Source: Anaerolineae bacterium
GTDB taxonomy: Bacteria > Chloroflexota > Anaerolineae > 4572-78 > J111
DNA: 64,000 bases
Direction: 5' to 3'
Assembly: GCA_023382535.1 (NCBI GenBank)
Contig: JAHDWA010000002.1
Coordinates: 372,001 to 436,000 of the forward strand
Under the pieces are notes generated by a model, which worked only from the letters and a program-made list of their open reading frames with translations, was not told the origin of the DNA and ran no database searches. Below are positions 54,370 through 62,290 of the stretch, one piece after another (the first letter of the stretch is position 1; each line of letters begins with the position of its first letter). A program made the position numbers and the translations under genes.

Positions 54370-55086
54370 ATGGATAATAACTTTGTTGTCAAGGCAGAAA
54401 ATCTGACCAAGACCTATCAAATGGGTGAAGTCGAAGTGCAGGCCCTGCGGGGGGCGGCGCTGCAAGTGCGGCCCGGCGAATTACTGGCGATTATGGGGCC
54501 ATCCGGCTCCGGCAAGTCAACCCTGATGAATATTCTGGGCTGCCTGGACCAACCGACCTCCGGCCAGTATCACCTGGAAGGCGTGGATGTGGCCCAACTC
54601 AGCGACAACAAGTTGGCCCAAATTCGCGGTAAGCGGATCGGGTTTGTGTTTCAAAGCTTCAACTTGCTGCCGCGCACCAGCGCCCTGAGTAACGTCGAAC
54701 TGCCGCTCGTTTATATGGGCGTGGGTCTAGGCGAGCGCCGCCGTCGTTCCATCGCCGCGCTGGAGCTGGTTGGACTGGGCGACCGTCTGCATCACAAACC
54801 CAATGAACTATCGGGTGGGCAGCAGCAGCGGGTGGCCATTGCCCGGGCGCTGGTGACAAGCCCGGCCATCATCATGGCTGATGAGCCGACCGGCAACCTC
54901 GATTCCAAATCCAGTGAAGAAATTATGGGTATTTTTCAACATTTGAATGAGGACCAGGGCATTACCATTATCTTTGTCACCCACGAACCGGACATCGCCG
55001 GACACACCCGGCGGGTGGTCCGCCTGGCCGATGGGGTGATTGTCGAGGACCGGCCTATCGCCAACCCGCGCCGGGCAATGACGTGA
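54370..55086 (+). CDS. ABC transporter ATP-binding protein, MacB/LolD type
   Basis: A 238-residue ATPase: Walker [11 protein letters not shown]-loop [14 protein letters not shown], signature [15 protein letters not shown], Walker [14 protein letters not shown] and H-loop FVTHEPD. The NLDS D-loop and [16 protein letters not shown] are typical of the MacB/LolD/FtsE group, which transmits force through FtsX-like permeases. The start at 54370 is chosen because GGAGG lies just upstream and the domain begins there; the open frame extends 11 codons earlier. It lies between adaptor and permease genes. Confidence 0.95.
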   Translation: MDNNFVVKAENLTKTYQMGEVEVQALRGAALQVRPGELLAIMGPSGSGKSTLMNILGCLDQPTSGQYHLEGVDVAQLSDNKLAQIRGKRIGFVFQSFNLLPRTSALSNVELPLVYMGVGLGERRRRSIAALELVGLGDRLHHKPNELSGGQQQRVAIARALVTSPAIIMADEPTGNLDSKSSEEIMGIFQHLNEDQGITIIFVTHEPDIAGHTRRVVRLADGVIVEDRPIANPRRAMT

Positions 55087-55145
55087 TTTACGATTTTGGA
55101 TTGATATGATGTGTGACCCGTATTTCACGTATTACGTATCACACA
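55082..55145. repeat. Heptad array between ATPase and permease genes
   Basis: Heptamers of the CGTGATT / TACGATT type and then TCACGTA / TTACGTA type occupy most of the 94-bp spacer. The right half is weaker than other arrays. Confidence 0.5.
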
Positions 55146-55180
55146 CCCCTCTTTACTGAGAAATTGAAGGATGATGACTT

Positions 55181-56482
55181 ATGCAACTATGGGAAAGTAT
55201 CTTAATTGCGCTGCGGGCGTTGACCGTTAATAAGCTGCGCACCATTTTAACGATGTTGGGTATTATTATCGGCGTGGCCGCGGTGATTGCCCTTGTTTCC
55301 ATCGGCAATGGAGTTCGCCAGGACATGAATGAGCGCCTGGGCAGCCTGGGTACCAACCTGCTGACCATTTCATCGGGTCAGGGGATGGGTGGGCCGGGTG
55401 GTCCACCGCCGGGACCTCCTGGCAGTGAGGAAGATGATAGCCAGGCCGACCTGAAAGAAAAAGCGGCGGAACCGCTGACCATGAAGGATGTGGAAGCGTT
55501 AAGCGATCCCGTGCAGGTCTCGCACGTAGTGGCGGTGGCCCCGACCTACGGCGTGAACGGCGCGTCGGTGGTGCGCGACCAGGCTGAGGCGGAAAACGTC
55601 TCAATCACCGGTGTCTCGGCGGAATATGAGAGTGTCCGCGATATGACTCCCGAAGTGGGCCGTTTTATTAGTCAGGCCGAGGTGGACCAACGAGCACGGG
55701 TGGCGGTGCTGGGCTACGAGGTGGCCGAGAAACTGTTCGAGAGCAATGGGTCTGCCATCGGTCAAACCGTGCGCATCAACGGGGTTAACTTTGAGGTAAT
55801 TGGCATCCTGCCCGAAAGCGGTGAGGGTGGCTTTGGCAATCCCGATAACACGGCCTTGATTCCCCTGACCACTGCTCAGACCCGCCTGGGCAAAGCCGGC
55901 GCCTTTCGCGGCAGCTTAAAGGTCTCCACTATTTACATTGAAGTGGACAGCCAGGATAATATGGATGCCGCCGCCGAGCAGGTAACGGCGGTGCTGCGCG
56001 AGCGTCACCGTCTGGGTGATGAGTATAAGAACGATTTTAGGATTACCAACCAGGCTCAATTGCTTGAATTCAGCAACACGATGGCCACTACCTTGACTGC
56101 CTTTTTAGGTTCTATTGCCGGGGTGTCGCTGCTGGTGGGTGGGATCGGCGTGATGAACATCATGCTGGTCTCGGTAACGGAACGTACCCGTGAAATCGGC
56201 ATCCGCAAAGCGGTAGGCGCCAGGCGCCGGGACATCCTGCTGCAATTTCTGGTTGAAGCGATGGTTCTCTCCCTGCTGGGCGGTTTAATGGGTATTGGGC
56301 TGGGTTATGGCATCTCGCAGACTTTACCTTTGGTGGTTTCTGCCTTAAGGAGTACCATTGTGACTCCGGGATCTATTCTGCTGGCAACCGGTTTTTCCGC
56401 CGCCATCGGCCTTTTCTTTGGCGTCTATCCGGCCACGCGCGCCGCCCGGCTGCGGCCTATTGAAGCGCTGAGGTATGAATAA
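55181..56482 (+). CDS. MacB-type FtsX-like permease
   Basis: A 433-residue permease. Four transmembrane helices: one N-terminal (LRTILTMLGIIIGVAAVIAL), then an extracytoplasmic MacB core domain (about 45-300, with a Gly/Pro-rich and acidic insertion at about 68-100), and three C-terminal helices in the FtsX domain (SLLVGGIGVMNIMLVSVTER, REIGIRKAVGARRRDIL, then a final membrane part). It is a half-size MacB, as in Gram-positive MacAB-like systems, with the ATPase on a separate chain. It ends 4 bases before a repeat array. Likely exports a peptide or lipid-like compound. Confidence 0.93.
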   Translation: MQLWESILIALRALTVNKLRTILTMLGIIIGVAAVIALVSIGNGVRQDMNERLGSLGTNLLTISSGQGMGGPGGPPPGPPGSEEDDSQADLKEKAAEPLTMKDVEALSDPVQVSHVVAVAPTYGVNGASVVRDQAEAENVSITGVSAEYESVRDMTPEVGRFISQAEVDQRARVAVLGYEVAEKLFESNGSAIGQTVRINGVNFEVIGILPESGEGGFGNPDNTALIPLTTAQTRLGKAGAFRGSLKVSTIYIEVDSQDNMDAAAEQVTAVLRERHRLGDEYKNDFRITNQAQLLEFSNTMATTLTAFLGSIAGVSLLVGGIGVMNIMLVSVTERTREIGIRKAVGARRRDILLQFLVEAMVLSLLGGLMGIGLGYGISQTLPLVVSALRSTIVTPGSILLATGFSAAIGLFFGVYPATRAARLRPIEALRYE

Positions 56483-56485
56483 TTT

Positions 56486-56560
56486 GGGGAGGTCTGGAAG
56501 GCTGGAAGGTTGGAAGGGTAGATTTTCCAATCTTCCAATCCTCCAATCTTCCATTCTTCC
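56486..56560. repeat. Facing 8-bp arrays between permease and lipoprotein
   Basis: CTGGAAGG octamers (left arm) face TCCAATCT octamers (right arm) around GTAGATTT. In RNA this forms an imperfect hairpin of about 30 bp ending just before the next ribosome binding site. Confidence 0.85.
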
Positions 56561-56572
56561 GTGAGGATAAAA

Positions 56573-58126
56573 ATGAAAACTTGGCTAACCTTTATCTTAC
56601 TAACCCTGTTCACTTTAACCGGCTGCGCCGCGCCGAGCAGCGCCAGCCCCACCCCGACGATTGTCCGGCTGGACCGTTCGGCTTTGACGGCAACAGCCAC
56701 TGAGCAGGCGGCTGATGTTGCGCCCGCAGCTACTGCTATTTCCCTGCCTGGCTCCACACCCACACCGGCGGGATCCAGCGTGGCGGCGACCTCGACAGTA
56801 ACGGTCCCACTACAGCCGGAAGCTCTCGAAACGCCAACCTCTGGCGCGTCAGCTCCAACAGCGGTCGTCCGGGCCGAGATTGTTACCGCCGGACTCAATC
56901 TGCGGGAAGGGCCGGGGATGAGTTATGCAGCTATCGGAACCGTTATCAAAGGCGATATCTTGAATATTAAGCGGGTCAGTGCGGACGGTAACTGGCTGCA
57001 AATTACTACCAAAGAGGGTGAATTAGGCTGGATTTCCGGCCAAGCAGCCTACACTCGTATCCTCGGTTCGCTCAAAAATGTATCCGTAACAGAAGCTTCG
57101 TCTGCCGGTCTCCCATCTTCAGTTTCCGGTCAATCTTCGGCGGTCGGAGGTCAGCCGTCGGCGGTCGTTCCCACGGGCAAGCTGGTCTTCGCTAGCAGCA
57201 GCGGCGGTGACTTGTACATCGTCAATGTGGATGGGACAGGTTTACAGAAATTAGCCAGCGGAGTGATTGACCCGGTCGTCTCGCCGGATGGAACCCAGGT
57301 GGCCTTTATCCGTTGGGATGGAGCCAACATGGGCGCGCTGTATGTATTAGACCTTCACAGCGGTAGCGAGCGGGTTTTGGCCGGCGATATTGCCCGGCCC
57401 AAGTCGCCGACCTGGTCTCAAGATGGGCAGGCGATCATTATCTCTTTCCAGCATGGGGGTACCGTTAATCCCGCTCCCGAGTGTCGAGAATTTGACTCCG
57501 ATGATGGGATGCAGCTCCCCGGTATCAGCGAAATTACCAGCTTTCACGTGAGTGACGACGGGGAGGTCAAGATCTGTTTCATTCGGACCGAGGATTTGCA
57601 GTGGGGACTGCGCCAGGTCAATCTGGCAACCGGCCAGGCCGAGGATTTGCCGGCCGACCTGTACAGCTTCAACCCGACCTGGGACCCGCAGAACTTGTCG
57701 CGGGTGATCTACGACGGTCTACGCGGTTTGATGGAGTTGGATGTCACCAGCGGTAACCTGCAGCCCTTCACCGCCGACGTTCGCGACACCGCCCCGGTCT
57801 TTTCACCCGACGGCCAAAAGTTGGCCCTGACCTACAAGCAGCACGATCACTGGGAAGTCTATACCTATGACGTAACTACCGGCAGCCGCCAGCGGCTGAC
57901 TAAGCCGCCGCTTCTGGCCGATCCGCAGTACAGCAGCGCCGCGCCGGCCTGGTCGCCGGACGGATCGCAGCTTGCTTTCGTGACCAACCGTAGCGGCCGT
58001 TGGGAAATCTGGGTGATGAACGCCGACGGCAGCAATCCCCATGCTCTCTTTTCCCCAGAGGTGCAGGTTCAATGGGGGCTGAACTACCAGGGGGTCAACG
58101 AGCGATTGTTGAATTGGACTCGCTGA
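56573..58126 (+). CDS. Lipoprotein with SH3b domain and TolB-like propeller
   Basis: A 517-residue lipoprotein. Signal peptide with lipobox LTGC; Thr/Ala/Pro linker; SH3b domain (about 100-160, GLNLREGPGMSYAAIGTVIKGD and GNWLQITTKEGELGWISG); a linker of 7-residue repeats (about 181-199) encoded by a heptad DNA array; then PD40/TolB-like propeller blades (SPDGTQVAFIRW, SPTWSQDGQAIIISF-like, FSPDGQKLALTY, WSPDGSQLAFVTN). ATG 56573 has GAGG upstream. It follows the MacAB-type permease, so it may help sense or deliver at the cell surface. Confidence 0.86.
   Translation: MKTWLTFILLTLFTLTGCAAPSSASPTPTIVRLDRSALTATATEQAADVAPAATAISLPGSTPTPAGSSVAATSTVTVPLQPEALETPTSGASAPTAVVRAEIVTAGLNLREGPGMSYAAIGTVIKGDILNIKRVSADGNWLQITTKEGELGWISGQAAYTRILGSLKNVSVTEASSAGLPSSVSGQSSAVGGQPSAVVPTGKLVFASSSGGDLYIVNVDGTGLQKLASGVIDPVVSPDGTQVAFIRWDGANMGALYVLDLHSGSERVLAGDIARPKSPTWSQDGQAIIISFQHGGTVNPAPECREFDSDDGMQLPGISEITSFHVSDDGEVKICFIRTEDLQWGLRQVNLATGQAEDLPADLYSFNPTWDPQNLSRVIYDGLRGLMELDVTSGNLQPFTADVRDTAPVFSPDGQKLALTYKQHDHWEVYTYDVTTGSRQRLTKPPLLADPQYSSAAPAWSPDGSQLAFVTNRSGRWEIWVMNADGSNPHALFSPEVQVQWGLNYQGVNERLLNWTR
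57113..57168. repeat. Heptad array inside a lipoprotein gene
   Basis: Eight consecutive degenerate heptamers, including CGGTCAA, CGGTCGG, AGGTCAG and CCGTCGG, in a coding linker. Since 21 bases are three heptads and seven codons, the peptide shows a 7-residue period (VSGQSSA, VGGQPSA). The same units occur in the spacer at 54324-54351. Confidence 0.8.
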
Positions 58127-58229
58127 CCTGGCCGGCTAAAATTTTTAAGCGTGGAAATCATCTAACTTATCCCGCCATCTTATTTCAAATTTGAGTATTG
58201 GGAACAGGATGGTGAAAGGTGGACCGATA

Positions 58230-59180
58230 ATGAACAAGTTAAGCTTAATGATCCTATCTTTTATGCTGCTTATCCTGTTAACCGGCTGCGGCTCGGTCTT
58301 AGACAGCGCCGCTGCCACCTCAGCTACGCCAACTATCGTACCCCTCCCGGCCATAACTGCGACGCCGGATATACCTACGCCAACCGCGTTGCCTCTCTCT
58401 TTGCCCTCACCCACTCCCGTACCGGCGACCTCTACCCTAACCCCGCCCTCTCCCACATCGGCTGCTGCGGTTGTCACACCCCCTGTTACGGTCGGTCCAT
58501 TGCTCGAGGCAGCCGCAGTCGGGAAGACGCCAGCCAGCAGCTTCTCCTTAAGCGGGGAATGGAATTTTTCCTTCGGGACGATGTCTCTCACCCAGCGCGA
58601 TAGTAACCTGGAAGGCACTTACCAATGGTACGGCGGCGCTGATACAGGGCAGATTAAAGGCGTGATCGTCGCTGAGTTGAATCAATTCCAGGGGTTGTGG
58701 ATCAGTGACGGTAGCCCGAATAACCAGAGGTTGCTGCGCTGGCAACTGGCGGGGGATGGTAACAGTTTCTCTGGCGCTACGGAAGGAGGCAGTACCAGCC
58801 AACAGTGGTGTGGAGTTCGTTCCGGCCAGCCCTTACCCGCCGGCTGCGGCTTTAGCGGCGTTTGGCAACTGCGCTTTGGCAGCCCTGCGGGCGTAACTGG
58901 ACAAGCGACCCTGGTCCAGACCGGCCAAACCGTCCAGGGCACGTATGTAGACAGCCAAGGGCATGTGGGTGAAATTGTGGATGGAGTGGTTACCGTTCAG
59001 TCCGATACCGAAGCAAAACTGACCGGTACCTGGCGCAACGAGTGGGACGAGCAGGACTCCTTTGAGTGGCGGCTCGATTTGACCACCGGCCGTACTTTTC
59101 AAGGACGGCGCAATCCGGGCAATAGTGAATGGTGCGGCTGGCGTGAAGGAATCAGTGAGCCGGAGGCATGTGGGTGGTAG
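58230..59180 (+). CDS. Lipoprotein with two Trp/Cys-rich beta repeats
   Basis: A 316-residue lipoprotein: signal peptide with lipobox LTGC, a Pro/Thr linker (about 20-100), then two tandem homologous domains of about 105 residues. Each begins SG(E/V)W-F-FG and ends WCG(V/W)R-G-P-CG(F/W) (WCGVRSGQPLPAGCGF and WCGWREGISEPEACGW). Two conserved Cys per repeat could form disulfides. The repeats look beta-rich and lipocalin-like. Function unknown. The ATG at 58230 is chosen because AAAGGTGG lies just upstream; a TTG further 5' is in frame. Last gene of the efflux cassette run. Confidence 0.8.
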   Translation: MNKLSLMILSFMLLILLTGCGSVLDSAAATSATPTIVPLPAITATPDIPTPTALPLSLPSPTPVPATSTLTPPSPTSAAAVVTPPVTVGPLLEAAAVGKTPASSFSLSGEWNFSFGTMSLTQRDSNLEGTYQWYGGADTGQIKGVIVAELNQFQGLWISDGSPNNQRLLRWQLAGDGNSFSGATEGGSTSQQWCGVRSGQPLPAGCGFSGVWQLRFGSPAGVTGQATLVQTGQTVQGTYVDSQGHVGEIVDGVVTVQSDTEAKLTGTWRNEWDEQDSFEWRLDLTTGRTFQGRRNPGNSEWCGWREGISEPEACGW

Positions 59181-59232
59181 GCTTCTGGCTCCCCAATCCC
59201 ATAGCTTTTGTCATTCGTAAAATATACGTCTA

Positions 59233-60087
59233 TCATCCACCTGGCGCGTCTACTTCTACCATCATATTATCAATCAGCCGCACTTCATCCACAAACACGG
59301 CCAGCGAGAGGAGCGTCCGGTCTTCAACTATCTCCAGTTCGGCCAGGGTAGTGGGATGGGCCACGCTGGCGTAATCCAGGCGGGTTAAGGGCGTAGCCTC
59401 GATGACGGCGCGCATGGCAGTCCGGAGGGAGTCGGCGCTGCGCTGGCCCTGCTCAAAAGCGGACTTAGCCGCCAGCAGCGCCCGGTAAAGACAGGTGGCG
59501 GCCTGCCGCGCCGCCGGGGATAGGCGAGCATTGCGCGAACTCATGGCCAGTCCATCTGCTTCGCGCACGGTTGGGCCGACGACAATTTTGAGATTGAAGT
59601 TCAAATCTTCGACCATGCGCCTGATGACGACGACCTGTTGCGCATCCTTTTGCCCAAAATAGGTGCGCTGCGGCTGGAAGACGTTGAATAGTTTAGCCAC
59701 AACTGTGGCCACTCCGCGAAAATGACCGGGCCGGGCTGCGCCTTCCAGGGGGCGGGCCACCTCCCCCACTTCCACGTAGGTTTGGTAGCCGGGCGGGTAA
59801 ACCATCTCCGGCGTCGGCGTCCAGACCAGATCCACGCCTGCTTCTCTCAGTAAAGCCAAATCACGTCCCATGTCCCGTGGATAGACCGCCAGATCGTTCG
59901 GGTTGTTGAATTGGGTGGGATTGACAAAAATGCTGACCCCCACCCGGTCGTTCTCATGGCGGGCGCGGCGGACCAGGGAGAGATGGCCTTCGTGCAGGTA
60001 GCCCATAGTAGGGACAAGGCCCCAGCTTGCCAAGGGGTCAGCCCAGCGTTGAGTACGGATGTCGCTAATTTCGGTAAAAACGTTCAT
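59233..60087 (-). CDS. panC: Pantothenate synthetase PanC
   Basis: PanC condenses pantoate and beta-alanine with ATP. LVPTMGYLHEGHLSLVRRA contains the HIGH-like motif, IFVNPTQFNNPNDLAVYPR the pantoate site, YFGQKDAQQ and VGPTVREADGLAMSSRN the ATP and signature sites. Length about 284. The ATG at 60087 fits homologues; a TTG at 60096 overlaps the panE stop (TTGA) and is also possible. Third gene of panB-panE-panC. It converges with the lipoprotein gene at its 3' end. Confidence 0.95.
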   Translation of the reverse strand: MNVFTEISDIRTQRWADPLASWGLVPTMGYLHEGHLSLVRRARHENDRVGVSIFVNPTQFNNPNDLAVYPRDMGRDLALLREAGVDLVWTPTPEMVYPPGYQTYVEVGEVARPLEGAARPGHFRGVATVVAKLFNVFQPQRTYFGQKDAQQVVVIRRMVEDLNFNLKIVVGPTVREADGLAMSSRNARLSPAARQAATCLYRALLAAKSAFEQGQRSADSLRTAMRAVIEATPLTRLDYASVAHPTTLAELEIVEDRTLLSLAVFVDEVRLIDNMMVEVDAPGG

Positions 60088-60092
60088 GGGTA

Positions 60093-61088
60093 TCAAGCCA
60101 GCGAATAGGCCCGGCCAAGGGCCTGGGTCAGCAGGCGGACTTGCTGCGGATCAAACATGCGCCCGGTTTCTTTGGCTTTAACCAGGCGGAGCAAAAACTC
60201 ATTCACCGGCGTGGGAATACCCAGCCGCCGCCCAAAGCGGACGACCGCCCCGGAAATCGCATCAATTTCGGTGGGGGCAGCCCGGCTGACATCTTGCAGC
60301 ATCGAGGAGCGATTGCTGGCCGTGGCTTTGGAGACTTCGGCGGCGCGGCGGGCGGCATCCAGATAAGGCAGGTAGATACCCTGTGCCGCGGCGACCCGGG
60401 CGACCTCGCTGGCGGCGGCGGCCATAACCTGGTACAGGCTCTCATCTTCGGCCAGCGCGCCATTCGGGAGTTCCAGCAGGGCAGTCAAGGGATTGATCCC
60501 GGCGTTGATCGCCAGCTTACCCCAAACCAAACTGTCGGCGTTGTCTACCAGAGTTGTTTCTAACCCGGCAGCGTTGAACAGGGCGGCGGCTTCGGTTAAT
60601 CGTTTTCCCTGGTGGCCGGGAATCTGGGCCAGGTGGGTCGGTCCCTGGCCGGCGTGATACAGGTGGCCAGGGGCGAGCATGGTCGCTCCCTGGGCGGTGA
60701 TGCCTAAACCGGCTCGCTGCGGGCCGACGCCTTCCGCCAGTATCTCCAAGTTACCCAGGCCATTTTGCAGGGTGACAGCCAGACCACTGGGTTTCAGCAC
60801 TTGTGCGGCTTGCTGAGCAGCGCGGGTAGTCTGGTAGGTTTTGACCAGGATCAGGGCCAGGTCGGCGGAGGGGGCTTCGGCCAGGTCGTTGGTGATACGC
60901 AGCGTGTGGTGGGCCTGGCGGCCGTCAGAATAGGAGATGGTCAACCCATCCCGGCGCACAGCTTCAAGCTGCTCGGCCCAATTGCCGATTAGGGTCACGT
61001 TAGCCAGGCTACTGAGGAAGCTGCCAAACAGCGAACCCATCGCCCCCACGCCGAAAATAGCAATATTGAGAGTGGATCTTTTTGTCAT
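60093..61088 (-). CDS. panE: 2-dehydropantoate 2-reductase PanE
   Basis: PanE reduces ketopantoate to pantoate with NADPH. The N-terminal NIAIFGVGAMGSLFGSFLS is the dinucleotide motif; LVKTYQTTRAAQQ, TLQNGLGNLEIL and VWGKLAINAGINPLTALLE (catalytic Lys) are all present; C-terminal TEIDAISGAVVRFGRRLGIPTPVNEFL matches ApbA_C. 331 residues is somewhat long but within range. It overlaps panB by ATGA, and panC starts at its end, indicating a coupled operon. Confidence 0.95.
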   Translation of the reverse strand: MTKRSTLNIAIFGVGAMGSLFGSFLSSLANVTLIGNWAEQLEAVRRDGLTISYSDGRQAHHTLRITNDLAEAPSADLALILVKTYQTTRAAQQAAQVLKPSGLAVTLQNGLGNLEILAEGVGPQRAGLGITAQGATMLAPGHLYHAGQGPTHLAQIPGHQGKRLTEAAALFNAAGLETTLVDNADSLVWGKLAINAGINPLTALLELPNGALAEDESLYQVMAAAASEVARVAAAQGIYLPYLDAARRAAEVSKATASNRSSMLQDVSRAAPTEIDAISGAVVRFGRRLGIPTPVNEFLLRLVKAKETGRMFDPQQVRLLTQALGRAYSLA

Positions 61089-61939
61089 GCCTGACCTCCA
61101 TACAGGAAGAGTTGTAACTCGGCTTCATTAATGTTGAAACTATGGGCAGCATCGGGGAACTCCCTGGCCTCGACCTCCCGGCGATAGGCTTGCAGTGCTT
61201 CTAAAATGGGTTGGCGCAAGTCAGCGTAGCGCTTGACAAACTTAGGAGTAAAGCGGTCGAACAACCCGAACAGATCGTGGAAAACGAGGACCTGCCCATC
61301 GCAGTCGGGGCCAGCGCCAATACCAATCGTCGGGATGGTCAGCTCTTGGCTGACGGTTTGCGCCACGGCGGCGGGAACGGCTTCCAGGACGACGGCGAAA
61401 CAGCCCGCTTCCTGCAGGATGAGCGCATCCTCCAGCAGCCGCTGCGCCGCGGCTGCGGTTTTACCCTGGACCTTGAAACCGCCTAGCTTAGTTGCCGTCT
61501 GGGGAGTTAACCCCAGGTGGCCCATCACCGGGATGCCGGCGGCAGCAATGGCCTGGATGGTTTCGGCTACTTCGCGCCCGCCTTCCAGCTTGATCGCATC
61601 CATGCTGCCTTCTTTCAAAAAACGCCCGGCATTGCGCACCGCCTCGCTGCGCTCAACCTGATAGGACATAAAGGGCATATCGCCGATCAGAAAGGCCCGT
61701 TTGGCTCCACGGGCGACGGCCTTGCAGTGGTGCAGCATCTCATCCATGGTGACAGAAACCGTGTTGGGATGGCCCAGCACCGTCATGGCCAGCGAGTCGC
61801 CCACCAAGATCAGATCAATCCCGGCTTCGTCCACCAGCAGTGCCCCGGGATAATCGTAGGCGGTCAGCATGGTAATGGGCTGGCTCTCGGCCTTTTTTTG
61901 CTGAAGATCAAGAATTGAAACTTTTAAGGATGTTGTCAT
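61085..61939 (-). CDS. panB: 3-methyl-2-oxobutanoate hydroxymethyltransferase PanB
   Basis: PanB transfers a hydroxymethyl group from methylene-THF to 2-ketoisovalerate. ITMLTAYDYPGALLVDEAG, LILVGDSLAMTVLGH, AFLIGDMPFMSYQ, AIKLEGGREV, VMGHLGLTPQ and IGIGAGPDCDGQVLVFHDLFGL are all family motifs. 284 residues, full length. AAAGGAGG lies just before the ATG. First gene of the operon, behind a structured leader with its own promoter. It shares the substrate 2-ketoisovalerate with leuA immediately upstream. Confidence 0.96.
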   Translation of the reverse strand: MTTSLKVSILDLQQKKAESQPITMLTAYDYPGALLVDEAGIDLILVGDSLAMTVLGHPNTVSVTMDEMLHHCKAVARGAKRAFLIGDMPFMSYQVERSEAVRNAGRFLKEGSMDAIKLEGGREVAETIQAIAAAGIPVMGHLGLTPQTATKLGGFKVQGKTAAAAQRLLEDALILQEAGCFAVVLEAVPAAVAQTVSQELTIPTIGIGAGPDCDGQVLVFHDLFGLFDRFTPKFVKRYADLRQPILEALQAYRREVEAREFPDAAHSFNINEAELQLFLYGGQA

Positions 61940-61955
61940 CGCACCTCCTTTGGAT

Positions 61956-61988
61956 AGACCTTTGAGGTCTCTAAGACCTCCAAGGTCT
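61956..61988. repeat. Nested inverted repeat in the panB 5' UTR
   Basis: AGACCTTTGAGGTCT and AGACCTCCAAGGTCT are inverted copies (14 of 15 positions match) around CTA. Each arm is itself almost palindromic. It lies between the leader terminator and the panB ribosome binding site, so it could also influence panB expression. Confidence 0.75.
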
Positions 61989-61996
61989 TGTGAGCA

Positions 61997-62029
61997 AACA
62001 AAAAGCCTCGCGACGGAAGCCGCGAGGCT
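61997..62029 (-). terminator. Intrinsic terminator in the panB leader
   Basis: On the minus strand AGCCTCGCG pairs with CGCGAGGCT around an 8-base loop, followed by TTTTTGTTT. It either ends leuA and leader transcripts or attenuates panBEC. Confidence 0.9.
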
Positions 62030-62050
62030 CAGATCCCAGGAGGTACACAG

Positions 62051-62079
62051 CGTTAAACGTTAAATGTTTAACGTTCAAC
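62051..62079. repeat. Heptad array with perfect hairpin in the panB leader
   Basis: Heptamers CGTTAAA, TGTTTAA and CGTTCAA. The central 62056-62075 is a perfect palindrome with AACGTTAAA arms. Confidence 0.7.
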
Positions 62080-62206
62080 AAATCCTTTAGGTGTTTTGAG
62101 CGTCGTCTCGGCCTATATGGGGGTCCAAGCGACTTCACGCCGTTAATGGAAACTATTGAATTAAGTCCGCGTTCACTGCTGGCGATGGCCAGTCAATGAC
62201 GCTGTT

Positions 62207-62215
62207 ATTATAGCA
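62207..62215 (-). promoter_or_regulatory. Extended -10 promoter of the panB leader
   Basis: On the minus strand TGC-TATAAT within TGTGCTATAAT; the -35 region is weak. The start would be near 62200. Confidence 0.6.
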
Positions 62216-62249
62216 CAGGCGGAGAAATTTACTAGAAATGAAGGATAGG

Positions 62250-62288
62250 TTTATCTCGTTCCCAAACCCGGTTTGGGAACGAGATAAA
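62250..62288. repeat. Perfect 19-bp-arm palindrome after leuA
   Basis: TTTATCTCGTTCCCAAACC and its exact inverse flank one base, ending 2 bp before the leuA stop codon. No T-run follows on the minus strand, so it is not a standard terminator. CGTTCCCAA-type palindromes are widespread REP/MITE-like elements in cyanobacteria and other phyla (from memory). It may protect the 3' end of leuA mRNA. Confidence 0.85.
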
Positions 62289-62290
62289 AA

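Larger units (their letters stand above)
61997..62200 (-). ncRNA. Leader or small RNA upstream of panB
   Basis: An extended -10 promoter and an intrinsic terminator bound about 200 nt of RNA on the minus strand, between leuA and panB. It contains the heptad hairpin at 62051-62079. It may be a regulatory leader of panBEC (attenuation, perhaps by pantothenate, CoA or branched-chain supply) or an independent small RNA. The T-box consensus was looked for and not seen. No known riboswitch consensus was recognised. Confidence 0.45.

Noticed and set aside
61990..62199. 69-codon rightward ORF
   Set aside because: It reads antisense through the terminator and heptad hairpin, has no ribosome binding site and composition unlike a protein.
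61997..62200. T-box or known riboswitch in the panB leader
   Set aside because: The GGGTGGNACCGCG-type T-box sequence is absent and no other riboswitch consensus was recognised, so only a generic leader is called.
62250..62288. Standard terminator for leuA
   Set aside because: The stem is perfect but no T-run follows on the minus strand; it fits a dispersed palindromic repeat better.
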